64,000 nt of DNA, from positions 124,001 through 188,000 of the forward strand of contig NZ_JAALJH010000006.1 of NCBI RefSeq assembly GCF_011064615.1. Reading direction: 5' to 3'. This document shows, one piece after another, positions 9,056 to 17,122 of this stretch; the first letter of the stretch is position 1; each line of letters begins with the position of its first letter. The position numbers and the translations under genes were made by a program. Below the pieces are notes generated by a model that saw only the letters and a list, made by a program, of their open reading frames with translations, was not told the DNA's origin and did not search any database. The stretch is from Aquisphaera insulae (GTDB taxonomy: Bacteria; Planctomycetota; Planctomycetia; Isosphaerales; Isosphaeraceae).

Positions 9056-10429
9056 TCAGGGCATCGGCAGGTCCTTGAACTCGAAGGGGACGACGGTGCG
9101 GGTCTCCGTGACCCTGTAGTAGCGAAGCTCCTTGGCGTCGCCGCCGAGGACCCCCGCCAGCGTGATCGTCACGCGATGCTCCTCCGCGTCCAGCCCGGTC
9201 CGATACCAGGGGATCGGCGAGCCTCGGTCATTCACGAGCTCGAGCTGCGGCGCCTGGAGCTCTCCGGCCGATTCCTCGCCGGGACCCGCCGGAGTCATCA
9301 GCCCGGGGGGCGGGGCCGTCTTCGCCGTCAGCTCGATCTGTCGGCCGCGCGCGTTCGGGCCCTGGCGAATCTCATGGATCTCGACGTGGAGGTCCCCCTT
9401 GTCGAAGGACTTGCCGGCGGCCCCCGCCAGCGGCACCACCAGGGGATCGGGATGTCGCGCCATGATCACCAGCGGGATGGTCCCGCGGAGGAGCTTGATC
9501 GTCTTGCCGGCCTCCTCGGGGCGGACGAGCTGGATCGCGGCGGTGACGATCGTGGAGGGGGCCAGCCCGCGGGAGATCGAGGGGATCGGCCGGGCATCGA
9601 CGGCGTTGCGACCGGGCATCGTCAGCGATTGGCCCTTCTCATCCACGGCCTCCGTCACCGCGGGGAGCCCCGCCATGGAGACGATCAGGCGAGGCTCGGC
9701 CGCGAGCTGCAACTGGACGGAGAAATTCGAGGTCACCACCGTCCGCAAGGCTTGCGGCGCCGACGGGCCCTTGGGCCGCGCGGGGGGGAGTCCCGCGTCC
9801 GCCTGCCCGTCGAGGGGCTCGGGAGCGAAGCCGACGTGCCGGCGGTATTCGAGGCCCAGGAGGCTGACCCGGAACGGGCCCTGATCCGAAACGGGAGTGA
9901 TCGGGCGGCCTCGACGGTCGATCAGCGTCAACGACGCCTGCTCGCGGCCATCCATCGATCGGGGGCTCGGGTCGACGATCAGCCGGGCCTCCTCGCAAAG
10001 GCGGTCCAGGGCCCGCCAGTACGGGATCGGCCGCGGCTCCACCAGGGTGATCCGCTCGACGCTCCGGCGCGTCTGGTTGCCAGTCGCGAGGGAGAGCTTC
10101 ATCCCGGTCCGCTCTGCCAGGGACTGGATCACCTCGGCGACGGTCCGATCCTTGAAATCGAGGCTCACCATGGTCGGCTGAGAGAGGACCGCACCTTCGG
10201 CCTTACGGAGGATCGCGGCGGCCCGGGCGCGGACCTCCATGTCGCTCGACCGGACGGCGGCCTGGAGCGCGGGATACGCCCGACTTCCCAGCCGGATCAG
10301 CGCCTGTTCGGCCTCCTCACGTTCCGCGTATCTCGGCGAGCCGAGCCGGTCGACGAGCGTCCGGGGATCCGGGGTCTCGGCACCTTGACAGGCCAGGCCG
10401 AGTGCCAACAAGAGTGCAGCGCCCCCCAT
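9056..10429 (-). CDS. Secreted HEAT-repeat-like protein of unknown function
   Basis: 457 residues from ATG at 10429, which has a strong GGGGAGG ribosome site 6 bases upstream. An N-terminal signal peptide (AALLLALGLACQG) precedes residues ~20-75 resembling a HEAT-type helical repeat (LGSPRYAEREEAEQAL, then VRARAAAILRKAEG). The next part (TVAEVIQSLAERTGMKLSLA) resembles the short beta-alpha unit of secretin/TonB short N-terminal-like modules. Later residues include repeated beta-strand segments. No catalytic residues are evident. It is divergent from the next gene. Likely a planctomycete-restricted periplasmic protein; I do not recognise a named family. Confidence 0.75.
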   Translation of the reverse strand: MGGAALLLALGLACQGAETPDPRTLVDRLGSPRYAEREEAEQALIRLGSRAYPALQAAVRSSDMEVRARAAAILRKAEGAVLSQPTMVSLDFKDRTVAEVIQSLAERTGMKLSLATGNQTRRSVERITLVEPRPIPYWRALDRLCEEARLIVDPSPRSMDGREQASLTLIDRRGRPITPVSDQGPFRVSLLGLEYRRHVGFAPEPLDGQADAGLPPARPKGPSAPQALRTVVTSNFSVQLQLAAEPRLIVSMAGLPAVTEAVDEKGQSLTMPGRNAVDARPIPSISRGLAPSTIVTAAIQLVRPEEAGKTIKLLRGTIPLVIMARHPDPLVVPLAGAAGKSFDKGDLHVEIHEIRQGPNARGRQIELTAKTAPPPGLMTPAGPGEESAGELQAPQLELVNDRGSPIPWYRTGLDAEEHRVTITLAGVLGGDAKELRYYRVTETRTVVPFEFKDLPMP

Positions 10430-10739
10430 GAATCCTCCCCTCGACTCGCGGCCACGGTCGCCGCGACTGGGACGCGGCACGATCCCACCATCCTATCGGG
10501 TTTGCGGCCGAATGCCACGACCGGGGCCCCGGCGGTTGTCCTCTTTCCCGCCGACTCGCGTGCCGGCCCATGCCCCCGGCACAATCGCTGGAACCGAGCC
10601 CCCGGCCCGAGAAATGCACCTTGACAACTCAGACCAACGGGTGGCCCCCTCCGATGAACACGGTACAATGACGTTCAGCGAAGATCCGTCGTTCTCCCAC
10701 TCGATGCCAACGGCTCGCCCGCGGCGAGGAGCCCGGAAC

Positions 10740-11654
10740 ATGTGCGGTATCAGGTCCTTCGAGTCATCCCGGAGCCTCATCGCCCGGTCGGGCGTCGGAT
10801 GCCTGACGCTGGCCGCCCTGCTGGCCCTCGGGGGTGTTCCCTCGGCCCGGGGGCAGGGCTTCGGCGCGGATCCGTTCCGCCCGTACAACTCGCAGTATGA
10901 CGCCTACGTCTACCCGGTCGCACCGTCGATGAGCTACGGGTACAACAACGCTCCCCCGCGCGTCGGCGGCACCACCCCGTATCAGAACTACCTGGATTCC
11001 CTGTCGGGTCCGTCGGGGGGCGGCGGACGGAGCGGCGTCGGGGTGCATTACAATCAGGCGAACCGGGCCTACGACCGCGAACTGAGACGGATCTACGAGC
11101 CCAACAAGGAATCCGACGCGGAGTTCCAGGCCCGCCAGGAAGCAGCCAACGACATCTACTTCAAGTACTTCCGGGAGAAGAACCAGAAGAAGCGAGCGGA
11201 GCTGCTCCGCCAGTACAATCGAGCCCGGACCCGCGAGGACCTCGAGCTGGACTCGCGCGGGGGCGTGGCCAGGGCCCCGAAAGTCCCGGCGACTCGCGAA
11301 GGGGCCGGACTCGGCCGCGAGCGCTCCCGGACGGCACGCTACAACTCCGACGGTCCGCCGCCCCTGAGCGGTTCGCGGTCGGCCCCGCGCCGTCGTTCTC
11401 CCGCGGCCGGTTCGGGCGCCGCGGCCAAGGCCGGGTCCGATCCCGCGACGAGCCCGACGCCGCCGGCAACGATCGCCCCCGGGTCGCGGCCCGCGGCGAC
11501 GCCGGCAACGACTGCCCCGGCGGCGAGGCCCGCCCATGAGGAAACCCCTTCGGAAGTCCTCGACAGGGCCCGGCGATCCGAGCCCGCCTCGACCGCGACC
11601 CCCGCGGGCGTCGCCCCGCGCCGGTCGACGGATGGGCCGCCCCCGCTCGATTGA
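10740..11654 (+). CDS. Secreted low-complexity protein, unknown function
   Basis: 304 residues. ATG at 10740 is chosen over upstream in-frame ATGs because AGGAG lies 8 bases before it and it opens a signal peptide (hydrophobic VGCLTLAALLALGGV, cleavage near SARGQG). The mature part has a Tyr/Pro/Gly-rich segment, a charged helical region around residues 115-175 (YDRELRRIYEPNKESDAEFQ; KKRAELLRQYNRARTRED), and a long Ala/Pro/Thr-rich tail ending DGPPPLD. Another DGPPPL copy occurs near residue 205. No enzymatic motif. The preceding 310 bases between it and the divergent gene hold an isolated TACAAT (10664-10669) but no convincing full promoter. Confidence 0.72.
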   Translation: MCGIRSFESSRSLIARSGVGCLTLAALLALGGVPSARGQGFGADPFRPYNSQYDAYVYPVAPSMSYGYNNAPPRVGGTTPYQNYLDSLSGPSGGGGRSGVGVHYNQANRAYDRELRRIYEPNKESDAEFQARQEAANDIYFKYFREKNQKKRAELLRQYNRARTREDLELDSRGGVARAPKVPATREGAGLGRERSRTARYNSDGPPPLSGSRSAPRRRSPAAGSGAAAKAGSDPATSPTPPATIAPGSRPAATPATTAPAARPAHEETPSEVLDRARRSEPASTATPAGVAPRRSTDGPPPLD

Positions 11655-11719
11655 CGGGGCCGCGGGCCACCTCGCGCATCGAGACCGGGCCAAAAGTGAG
11701 CCACCGGGTCGCTAGCTCG

Positions 11720-11747
11720 TTGACGGGACGGCGCGGATCCCTACAAT
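11720..11747 (+). promoter_or_regulatory. Predicted sigma70-type promoter upstream of nuoA
   Basis: TTGACG (11720-11725), a 16-base spacer and TACAAT (11742-11747). It would start transcription near 11754, giving a leader of ~190 bases before the nuoA ATG that includes the terminator hairpin and the Rex-type palindrome. Confidence 0.55.
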
Positions 11748-11753
11748 ATCGAC

Positions 11754-11875
11754 ATTCTCGTGAATGGCGGCGTATCATCGTCCGCGCCGGTCGGCCACCT
11801 GCCACCCTCCCTGGCCGTGAAACCTGGCGTCGATGATCCCACAGATGATTTCCCAGCAGCCGGCTGGGTTTTTTT
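11754..11875 (+). ncRNA. Candidate structured leader RNA ending in an intrinsic terminator
   Basis: Between the predicted promoter and the terminator, ATCATCG (11774-11780) pairs perfectly with CGATGAT (11831-11837), enclosing a CGGCCA (11792-11797)/TGGCCG (11812-11817) hairpin. The fold is followed directly by the terminator. This is the architecture of an attenuator or a short RNA; no known family is recognised, and it may instead be coincidental structure in GC-rich DNA. Confidence 0.35.
11852..11875 (+). terminator. Intrinsic terminator upstream of nuoA
   Basis: CCCAGC-AGCCG-GCTGGG is a perfect 6-bp stem followed at once by seven T residues (11869-11875). It could end the preceding gene's transcript (stop at 11654), or attenuate transcription started at 11720-11747. 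Confidence 0.8.
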
Positions 11876-11885
11876 GAGGCCAACT

Positions 11886-11903
11886 TTGTGAAACCCTTCA
11901 CAA
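11886..11903. promoter_or_regulatory. Rex-type operator upstream of the nuo operon
   Basis: TTGTGAA-ACCC-TTCACAA is a perfect match to the known Rex consensus TTGTGAA-N4-TTCACAA. Rex is an NADH/NAD+-sensing repressor that controls respiratory genes, including complex I operons in actinobacteria. The site ends 40 bases before the nuoA ATG and is flanked by an outer perfect 8-bp repeat GAGGCCAA/TTGGCCTC (11876-11883 with 11907-11914). No rex gene is in this window, so regulation is inferred from the site alone. Confidence 0.75.
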
Positions 11904-11943
11904 TCTTTGGCCTCGCGTCGAGCGGCGGGAGTTGGGACGAGCG

Positions 11944-12360
11944 ATGAGCACGGAATTCACCCCGATCTTCCTCATCCTCCTGGTGGCGATCACGATCGCG
12001 CTCAGCATGCTGATCATGAGCGCGGTCTTCGGGCCCCGGAAGGTGACGAGGGTCAAGCAGATGCCCTATGAGTCGGGCATGAATCCGTTCGGCGACGCCC
12101 GCCAGCGGTTCGACGTCCGCTACTACCTGGTGGCGATCGTCTTCTTGCTCTTCGACGTGGAGCTCCTGTACCTCTACCCGTGGGTGGTCTCCCAGTGGAG
12201 CGCCTCGATGCCCCCGGCGGCCGGCGAGGTCGCGGCGGGGGTGGCGGGCATCCCCCCGGTCTTCCGTTCGCTGGTCTTCTGGGAGATCCAGCTCTTCGTG
12301 GTGATCCTGGTGGCGGCTTTTGCCTACGCCTGGAAGAAGGGGGTCTTCGAATGGCGTTGA
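11944..12360 (+). CDS. nuoA: NADH-quinone oxidoreductase subunit A
   Basis: 138 residues, three membrane segments (~10-32, 62-82, 105-125). Membrane-arm subunit of complex I, next to the quinone tunnel. ATG at 11944 is chosen because it opens the family N-terminus (MSTEFTPIFLILL); an in-frame upstream start at 11932 is weaker. Family signatures include YESGMNPFGDARQRFDVRYY and LLFDVELLYLYPW. First gene of the 14-gene nuo operon; its end overlaps nuoB by 10 bases, suggesting coupled translation. Confidence 0.97.
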   Translation: MSTEFTPIFLILLVAITIALSMLIMSAVFGPRKVTRVKQMPYESGMNPFGDARQRFDVRYYLVAIVFLLFDVELLYLYPWVVSQWSASMPPAAGEVAAGVAGIPPVFRSLVFWEIQLFVVILVAAFAYAWKKGVFEWR

Positions 12361-13055
12361 ATCCGACGCAGGGGCAGGGGCCTATCAGTCAGCGGCCGGG
12401 CTCGCAACTGGTGCTCGAGCCCGCCCGAGAGCCGAAGCTCCCGGACAACGTCTTCTTCTCGACGATGGAGTCCGTGGTCAACTGGTGCCGCAAGTACAGC
12501 CTCTGGCCGATGCCCTTCGCCACGGCCTGCTGCGGGATCGAGCTGATGGCGGTCGGCGCCAGCCGGTTCGACATAGCCCGGTTCGGCGCCGAGGTCATGC
12601 GGTTCAGCCCCCGCCAGTGCGACCTGATGATCGTCGCCGGGCGGGTGTCGATGAAGATGATGCCGGTCCTCCAGCGGATCTGGCTCCAGATGCCCGAGCC
12701 CAAGTGGTCGATCAGCATGGGGGCCTGTGCCTCCACCGGGGGGATCTTCGACACCTACGCGGTGGTGCAGGGGATCGACCGGTTCATCCCGGTGGATGTG
12801 TACATCCCGGGCTGCCCGCCCCGGCCCGAGCAGATCCTCCGCGCCCTGATCGACCTCCAGGAGAAGATCCAGAAGGGGGGGCGGACCTTCGCCCCCAACG
12901 GGCTCCCCGAGCTGCTCGAGCGCGAGAAGCTGATGGCCGAGCGCCGGTCGGTGCCGGCCGGCCAGTCGATCGCGGCCGAGCGCGGAGTCGAGGACCGATT
13001 CGGCTACCGCCTCCCCGGCGGCCCCGCCCAACTGGGCGGCGACGAATCGCATTGA
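12351..13055 (+). CDS. nuoB: NADH-quinone oxidoreductase subunit B
   Basis: 234 residues. Carries cluster N2, the last Fe-S centre before ubiquinone/menaquinone, at the junction of the two arms. Ligand motifs are present: tandem Cys in ATACCGIELM, Cys in SMGACASTGG and Cys in IPGCPPRPE. ATG at 12351 lies within the end of nuoA. The C-terminal ~50 residues beyond the conserved core are Arg/Glu/Gly-rich and are longer than in E. coli. Followed by nuoC after 67 bases. Confidence 0.97.
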   Translation: MALNPTQGQGPISQRPGSQLVLEPAREPKLPDNVFFSTMESVVNWCRKYSLWPMPFATACCGIELMAVGASRFDIARFGAEVMRFSPRQCDLMIVAGRVSMKMMPVLQRIWLQMPEPKWSISMGACASTGGIFDTYAVVQGIDRFIPVDVYIPGCPPRPEQILRALIDLQEKIQKGGRTFAPNGLPELLEREKLMAERRSVPAGQSIAAERGVEDRFGYRLPGGPAQLGGDESH

Positions 13056-13122
13056 TCCCGGAGCCCGCATCCCCGGCCGCCGGCCGCCGACCGTCCCGTA
13101 CCTTGGAGAGCGAATCGCCTCG

Positions 13123-13656
13123 ATGAGCAGCACGACCGAAACCAAAGCCGATCCGCACGCCGCCACCCTGGGGGCCCTCGCCCGCGAGCTCGGCGACGGC
13201 GTCTTCTCGATCTCGAGCTTCCGGGACAACCTGCGGCTCCATGTGCCCGCATCGAGGCTCTTCGACCTGCTGAAGTTCCTCAAGGAACGGTGCGGCTTCA
13301 ACCTGCTTTCGGAGCTGGGGGGGGCCGATTACCTCGGCTATCCCGGGCGGACCCGCGACCGATTCGAGGTCCATTATGTCCTCCGCAACCTGGACTCCGG
13401 CGAGATGATCGTCGTCAAGGCGGGGGCGAACGACCCCGACCCGACGCTTCCCTCCGCCTGCCCGCTCTGGCCCGGCGCCGACTGGATGGAGCGCGAGGTC
13501 TACGACATGTACGGCATCCGGTTCTCCGGCCATCCCGACCTGCGGCGGATCCTCATGCCCGAGGAATTCTCCGCCTTCCCCCTCCGCAAGGACTACCCCC
13601 TGCGAGGGCGCGGCGAGCGGCACAACTTCCCCAGGCTGACCCGCGGCGAATCCTGA
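13123..13656 (+). CDS. nuoC: NADH-quinone oxidoreductase subunit C
   Basis: 177 residues. Peripheral-arm subunit without cofactors that packs on NuoD/NuoI. Signature MEREVYDMYGIRFSGHPDLR and the C-terminal KDYPLRGRGER are present. It is encoded separately from nuoD, unlike the fused nuoCD of enterobacteria. The first ~20 residues are not conserved. Confidence 0.96.
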   Translation: MSSTTETKADPHAATLGALARELGDGVFSISSFRDNLRLHVPASRLFDLLKFLKERCGFNLLSELGGADYLGYPGRTRDRFEVHYVLRNLDSGEMIVVKAGANDPDPTLPSACPLWPGADWMEREVYDMYGIRFSGHPDLRRILMPEEFSAFPLRKDYPLRGRGERHNFPRLTRGES

Positions 13657-13720
13657 TCCCGGATCCGCGGCGGCCCATCGACGATGCACGGACCACGATC
13701 GACGTAACGGCGAGGACGAC

Positions 13721-14941
13721 GTGACGGCCAATCTGCTCGACGAACCCGGACTGGAACGCGACGCGAAGCAGGCGACCTGGACCCTGAACTTCGGGCCCCA
13801 GCACCCCGCCACGCACACGACCCTGCGGCTGATCCTGGAGCTGGACGGCGAGCGGATCATCAAGGCCACGCCCGACATCGGCTACCTCCACTCGGGCTTC
13901 GAGAAGCTCGGCGAGCATCTTAACTACAACCAGTACGTCACGGTCGCCGACCGCAAGAACTACATCAGCCCGCCGATGAACGAGGTGGCCTGGCACAACG
14001 CCGTGGAGACGCTCCTGGGAGTGGAGCTCACCCCGCGCTGCCAGTACATCCGGGTGATCATCGGCGAGCTCTCCCGGATCAGCGACCACCTCCTCTGCAC
14101 CGGGGCCGCGGCGCTCGACCTGGGGGCGTTCACGGCCTTCCTCTACGCTTTCAACCTCCGCGAGCAGATCTACGACGTCTACGAGGAGATGTCCGGCTAT
14201 CGCTTCCACCCGGGCTACACCCGGGTCGGCGGCGTCCTCTACGACTTCAACGACCGGGTACTCGACAAGATCCGCCGCGTCCTCGAGAGCTTCAACAAGG
14301 TCTACGCCGACATGGCGAAGCTCCTCTTCCGCAACCGGATCTTCCTGGACCGGGTGCGGGGCGTGGGGACGCTCTCCAAGGAGGACGCGATCGCCCTCTC
14401 CTGCACCGGCCCGATCGCCCGGGCCAGCGGGGTGACGTACGACCTCCGCAAGGACAAGCCGTACCTCGCCTACCCGGACTTCCAATTCGAGGTCCCCTAC
14501 TGCACCGAGGGGGACTGCTGGGCCCGCTTCATCGTCCGCATGGAGGAGATGAAGCAGAGCCACTCGATCATCAGTCAGGCCCTCGCCAAGCTGCCGGGGG
14601 GGCCCGTCAACCTGCCGATCGCGGACAAGCTCTCCGCCCCCGACAAGCTGACGACCTACAACAGCATGGAGGGCCTGATCCAGCATTTCGAGCTGATCAT
14701 GCCCAACCGCGGCTTCACCACCCCCCGCGAGGAGGTCTACGCGGCGGTCGAGAGCCCCAACGGGGAGCTCGGATATTACCTCGTGGCGGACGGAGGCGAA
14801 TTCGCCTGGCGCGTCCGCACGCGGCCGCCGTCGTTCATCCACTTCGCCGTCTTCCCGCACATCATCAAGGACCACCTCATCGCCGACGTGGTGGCCGTGC
14901 TGGGGAGCCTGAGCATCATCGCGGCCGAGCTCGACCGCTGA
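13721..14941 (+). CDS. nuoD: NADH-quinone oxidoreductase subunit D
   Basis: 406 residues from a GTG start at 13721 with GAGG upstream. Forms the quinone-binding pocket with NuoB, related to the large subunit of [NiFe] hydrogenases. Signatures: FGPQHPATHTTLRL at the N-terminus, PDIGYLHSGFEKL, and the C-terminal DVVAVLGSLSIIAAELDR. Full family length. Confidence 0.97.
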   Translation: MTANLLDEPGLERDAKQATWTLNFGPQHPATHTTLRLILELDGERIIKATPDIGYLHSGFEKLGEHLNYNQYVTVADRKNYISPPMNEVAWHNAVETLLGVELTPRCQYIRVIIGELSRISDHLLCTGAAALDLGAFTAFLYAFNLREQIYDVYEEMSGYRFHPGYTRVGGVLYDFNDRVLDKIRRVLESFNKVYADMAKLLFRNRIFLDRVRGVGTLSKEDAIALSCTGPIARASGVTYDLRKDKPYLAYPDFQFEVPYCTEGDCWARFIVRMEEMKQSHSIISQALAKLPGGPVNLPIADKLSAPDKLTTYNSMEGLIQHFELIMPNRGFTTPREEVYAAVESPNGELGYYLVADGGEFAWRVRTRPPSFIHFAVFPHIIKDHLIADVVAVLGSLSIIAAELDR

Positions 14942-14987
14942 GCCCGCCGAGTTGTTCCGGACGAGTCGAATCGAGGACGATCGCACG

Positions 14988-15515
14988 ATGCCCGCCGAAG
15001 CCCCGACCAAGCCCGCGAAGGCCCCCATGCTGAGCGAGGCCCTGCGCCAGCGGATCCGCGACCTCTTCCCGCGCTACCCGAGCAAGCGGGCCGTCACCCT
15101 GCCCGCCCTCCACCTGGTGCTCGAGCACTTCCGCTGCGTCCCCCTCCAGGCTATGGAGGAGATCGCCGAGCTGCTCGAGATCGCGCCGGCGGAGGTCCAC
15201 GACACGATGAGCTTCTACGGGTTCTTCCCGCAGGCCCCGCTCGGCGACGTCCGGGTCTGGATCTGCCGGTCGATCTCGTGCATGCTCCGCGGCGGCGACG
15301 AGCTGCTGGAGCACGCCTGCAAGCGGTCCGGGATCGAGCACGGCGAGACCACCGCCGACGGCAAGCTGACCATCGATTACGCCGAGTGCCTGGGAATCTG
15401 CGACCACGCCCCGGCCGCCCTCGCCGACGACGGCCGGATCTTCGGCCCGCTCGACGAGGCCGGGGTCGACGCCATGCTGGACGAGTTGAAGAAGGGGCGA
15501 AAAGACCCGGCCTGA
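14988..15515 (+). CDS. nuoE: NADH-quinone oxidoreductase subunit E
   Basis: 175 residues. Thioredoxin-like subunit of the NADH-oxidising module holding [2Fe-2S] cluster N1a. The four ligands are seen as WICRSISCML and AECLGICDHAP. An N-terminal helical bundle (ALRQRIRDLFPRYPSKRA) precedes it. ATG at 14988 is used; the upstream frame is open to 14952 but not conserved. A 153-base gap with a long palindrome separates it from nuoF. Confidence 0.95.
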   Translation: MPAEAPTKPAKAPMLSEALRQRIRDLFPRYPSKRAVTLPALHLVLEHFRCVPLQAMEEIAELLEIAPAEVHDTMSFYGFFPQAPLGDVRVWICRSISCMLRGGDELLEHACKRSGIEHGETTADGKLTIDYAECLGICDHAPAALADDGRIFGPLDEAGVDAMLDELKKGRKDPA

Positions 15516-15533
15516 GACCCGGGGCGATCCAAG

Positions 15534-15594
15534 GGGAGGGCGAGGCTCCTGCCGAGCCCAGTCCAATGCGGCTCGGCAGGAGCCTCGCCCTCCC
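15534..15594. repeat. Perfect 25-bp palindromic element between nuoE and nuoF
   Basis: Arms 15534-15558 and 15570-15594 are exact reverse complements (start GGGAGGGCGAGGC, end GCCTCGCCCTCCC) around an 11-base loop. In translation it reads GEAPAEP / GRSLALP, a string often seen in false planctomycete ORFs, which suggests a dispersed repeat family. As RNA it would form a very stable hairpin inside the nuo transcript. Confidence 0.85.
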
Positions 15595-15668
15595 GAAGCA
15601 CGCACCAGACCAACGGCAGAACGCACGGATCAAGATCGCAGAGAGTCGGGTAGAGGAGATGACCATTC

Positions 15669-17072
15669 GTGTCCACGTTTGAGCCCGTCCTGAGCAAGAA
15701 CTGGAACGTGACCGACAGCCATACGCTGAAGGCCTACGAATCGCGCGGGGGCTACCAGTCGGCGCGGAAGGCGCTCGCCATGGAGCCGGACGCGGTCGTC
15801 AACCTCGTCAAGGACTCCGAGCTCCGTGGCCGCGGCGGCGCGGGCTTCCCGTGCGGCCTCAAGTGGACGTTCCTCCCGAAGGATCGGAAGGAAACCCTGA
15901 TGTGCGTCAACGGCGACGAGAGCGAGCCGGCGACGTTCAACAACCGCTACCTGATCGAGAAGGACCCCCACCAGTTCCTCGAGGGGATCCTGATCTCGTG
16001 CTTCGCCACCCGGGCGAGCACGGCGTACGTCTACCTCCGCTACGAGTACATCAACGGCGCCCGGATCATGGAGCGGGCGATCGCCGAGGCCCGCGAGGCC
16101 GGGCACCTGGGCAAGGACATCTACGGCACCGGCTTCAACCTGGACGTCTGGGTCCACCGCGGCGCCGGGGCGTATATCTGCGGCGAGGAGACCGGGCTGA
16201 TCGAGAGCCTCGAAGGCAAGCGCGGCTGGCCCCGGATCAAGCCGCCGTTCCCGGCGATCGAGGGGGCCTTCCGCAAGCCGACGGTCGTCAACAACGTGGA
16301 GACGCTCTGCTGCGTCCCCCACATCGTCGAGCGCGGGGCCGGCTGGTTCAAGTCGATCGGCACGCCCAAGAGCTACGGGCCGAAGCTCTACACGATCTCC
16401 GGACATGTGAACAAGCAGGTCTGCGTCGAGCTGCCGCTGGGGATCACCTGCCGGGCCCTCATCGAGGAGCACGGCGGCGGCGTCTGGAAGGGGCGGAAGG
16501 CCAAGGCAGCGGTCCCCGGCGGGATCAGCATGGGGCTGCTCTCGGCCGAGGAGCTCGACACGCCGCTCGACTTCGAGAGCCTCCGCAAGCCGGGCTGCCT
16601 GGGGCTGGGGACGGCGGCCGTGACGGTGATCGACGACCAGACGCCGATCATCGACTACCTCTACAACACGGCCCGCTTCTTCGCCCACGAGAGCTGCGGC
16701 CAGTGCACCCCGTGCCGCGAGGGCTGCAACTGGCTCAACCGCACGATCCGCCGGATCCGCGCCGGCGGCGGCCGGATCGAGGACCTGGACATCATGCTCA
16801 AGCAGGCCAACAACATGGGCATCATGCCCGGGACCACGATCTGCGGGCTCGCCGACGGCGCGGCCTGGCCGATCAAGAACGCCATCGGCAAGTTCCGGGG
16901 CGAGCTCGAGGAGTACATCCGCACTCACCAGTCGCCGGCCTACCAGGTCACGCCCCTCCAGGAGGCGATCGCCCACGGCGTCCGGCCCGACCCCGCCGCG
17001 CTCGTCACCCTGGCGGCGCCGGCACCGGCCCCCGCCCGGGCCTTGCACTCGCCCGGCGGACTGGCCCACTGA
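15669..17072 (+). CDS. nuoF: NADH-quinone oxidoreductase subunit F
   Basis: 467 residues from GTG at 15669 (AGGAG 8 bases upstream). Binds NADH, FMN and cluster N3; site of NADH oxidation. Motifs: GRGGAGFPCGLKW (NADH/FMN glycine loop), NGDESEPATFNNR, GAGAYICGEETGL and the Fe-S ligands ESCGQCTPCREGC with a fourth Cys in TTICGLADG. The C-terminus has an Ala/Pro-rich extension (APAPAPARA). Confidence 0.97.
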   Translation: MSTFEPVLSKNWNVTDSHTLKAYESRGGYQSARKALAMEPDAVVNLVKDSELRGRGGAGFPCGLKWTFLPKDRKETLMCVNGDESEPATFNNRYLIEKDPHQFLEGILISCFATRASTAYVYLRYEYINGARIMERAIAEAREAGHLGKDIYGTGFNLDVWVHRGAGAYICGEETGLIESLEGKRGWPRIKPPFPAIEGAFRKPTVVNNVETLCCVPHIVERGAGWFKSIGTPKSYGPKLYTISGHVNKQVCVELPLGITCRALIEEHGGGVWKGRKAKAAVPGGISMGLLSAEELDTPLDFESLRKPGCLGLGTAAVTVIDDQTPIIDYLYNTARFFAHESCGQCTPCREGCNWLNRTIRRIRAGGGRIEDLDIMLKQANNMGIMPGTTICGLADGAAWPIKNAIGKFRGELEEYIRTHQSPAYQVTPLQEAIAHGVRPDPAALVTLAAPAPAPARALHSPGGLAH

Positions 17073-17122
17073 ATCGCGACCCGCTCGTATCGACCCGGTC
17101 GATGCCCGGAACAGGAACCACG

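Noticed and set aside
15516-15668. A small protein gene over the nuoE-nuoF gap
   Set aside because: The open frames are created by the palindromic repeat (GEAPAEP string) and have no ribosome site.
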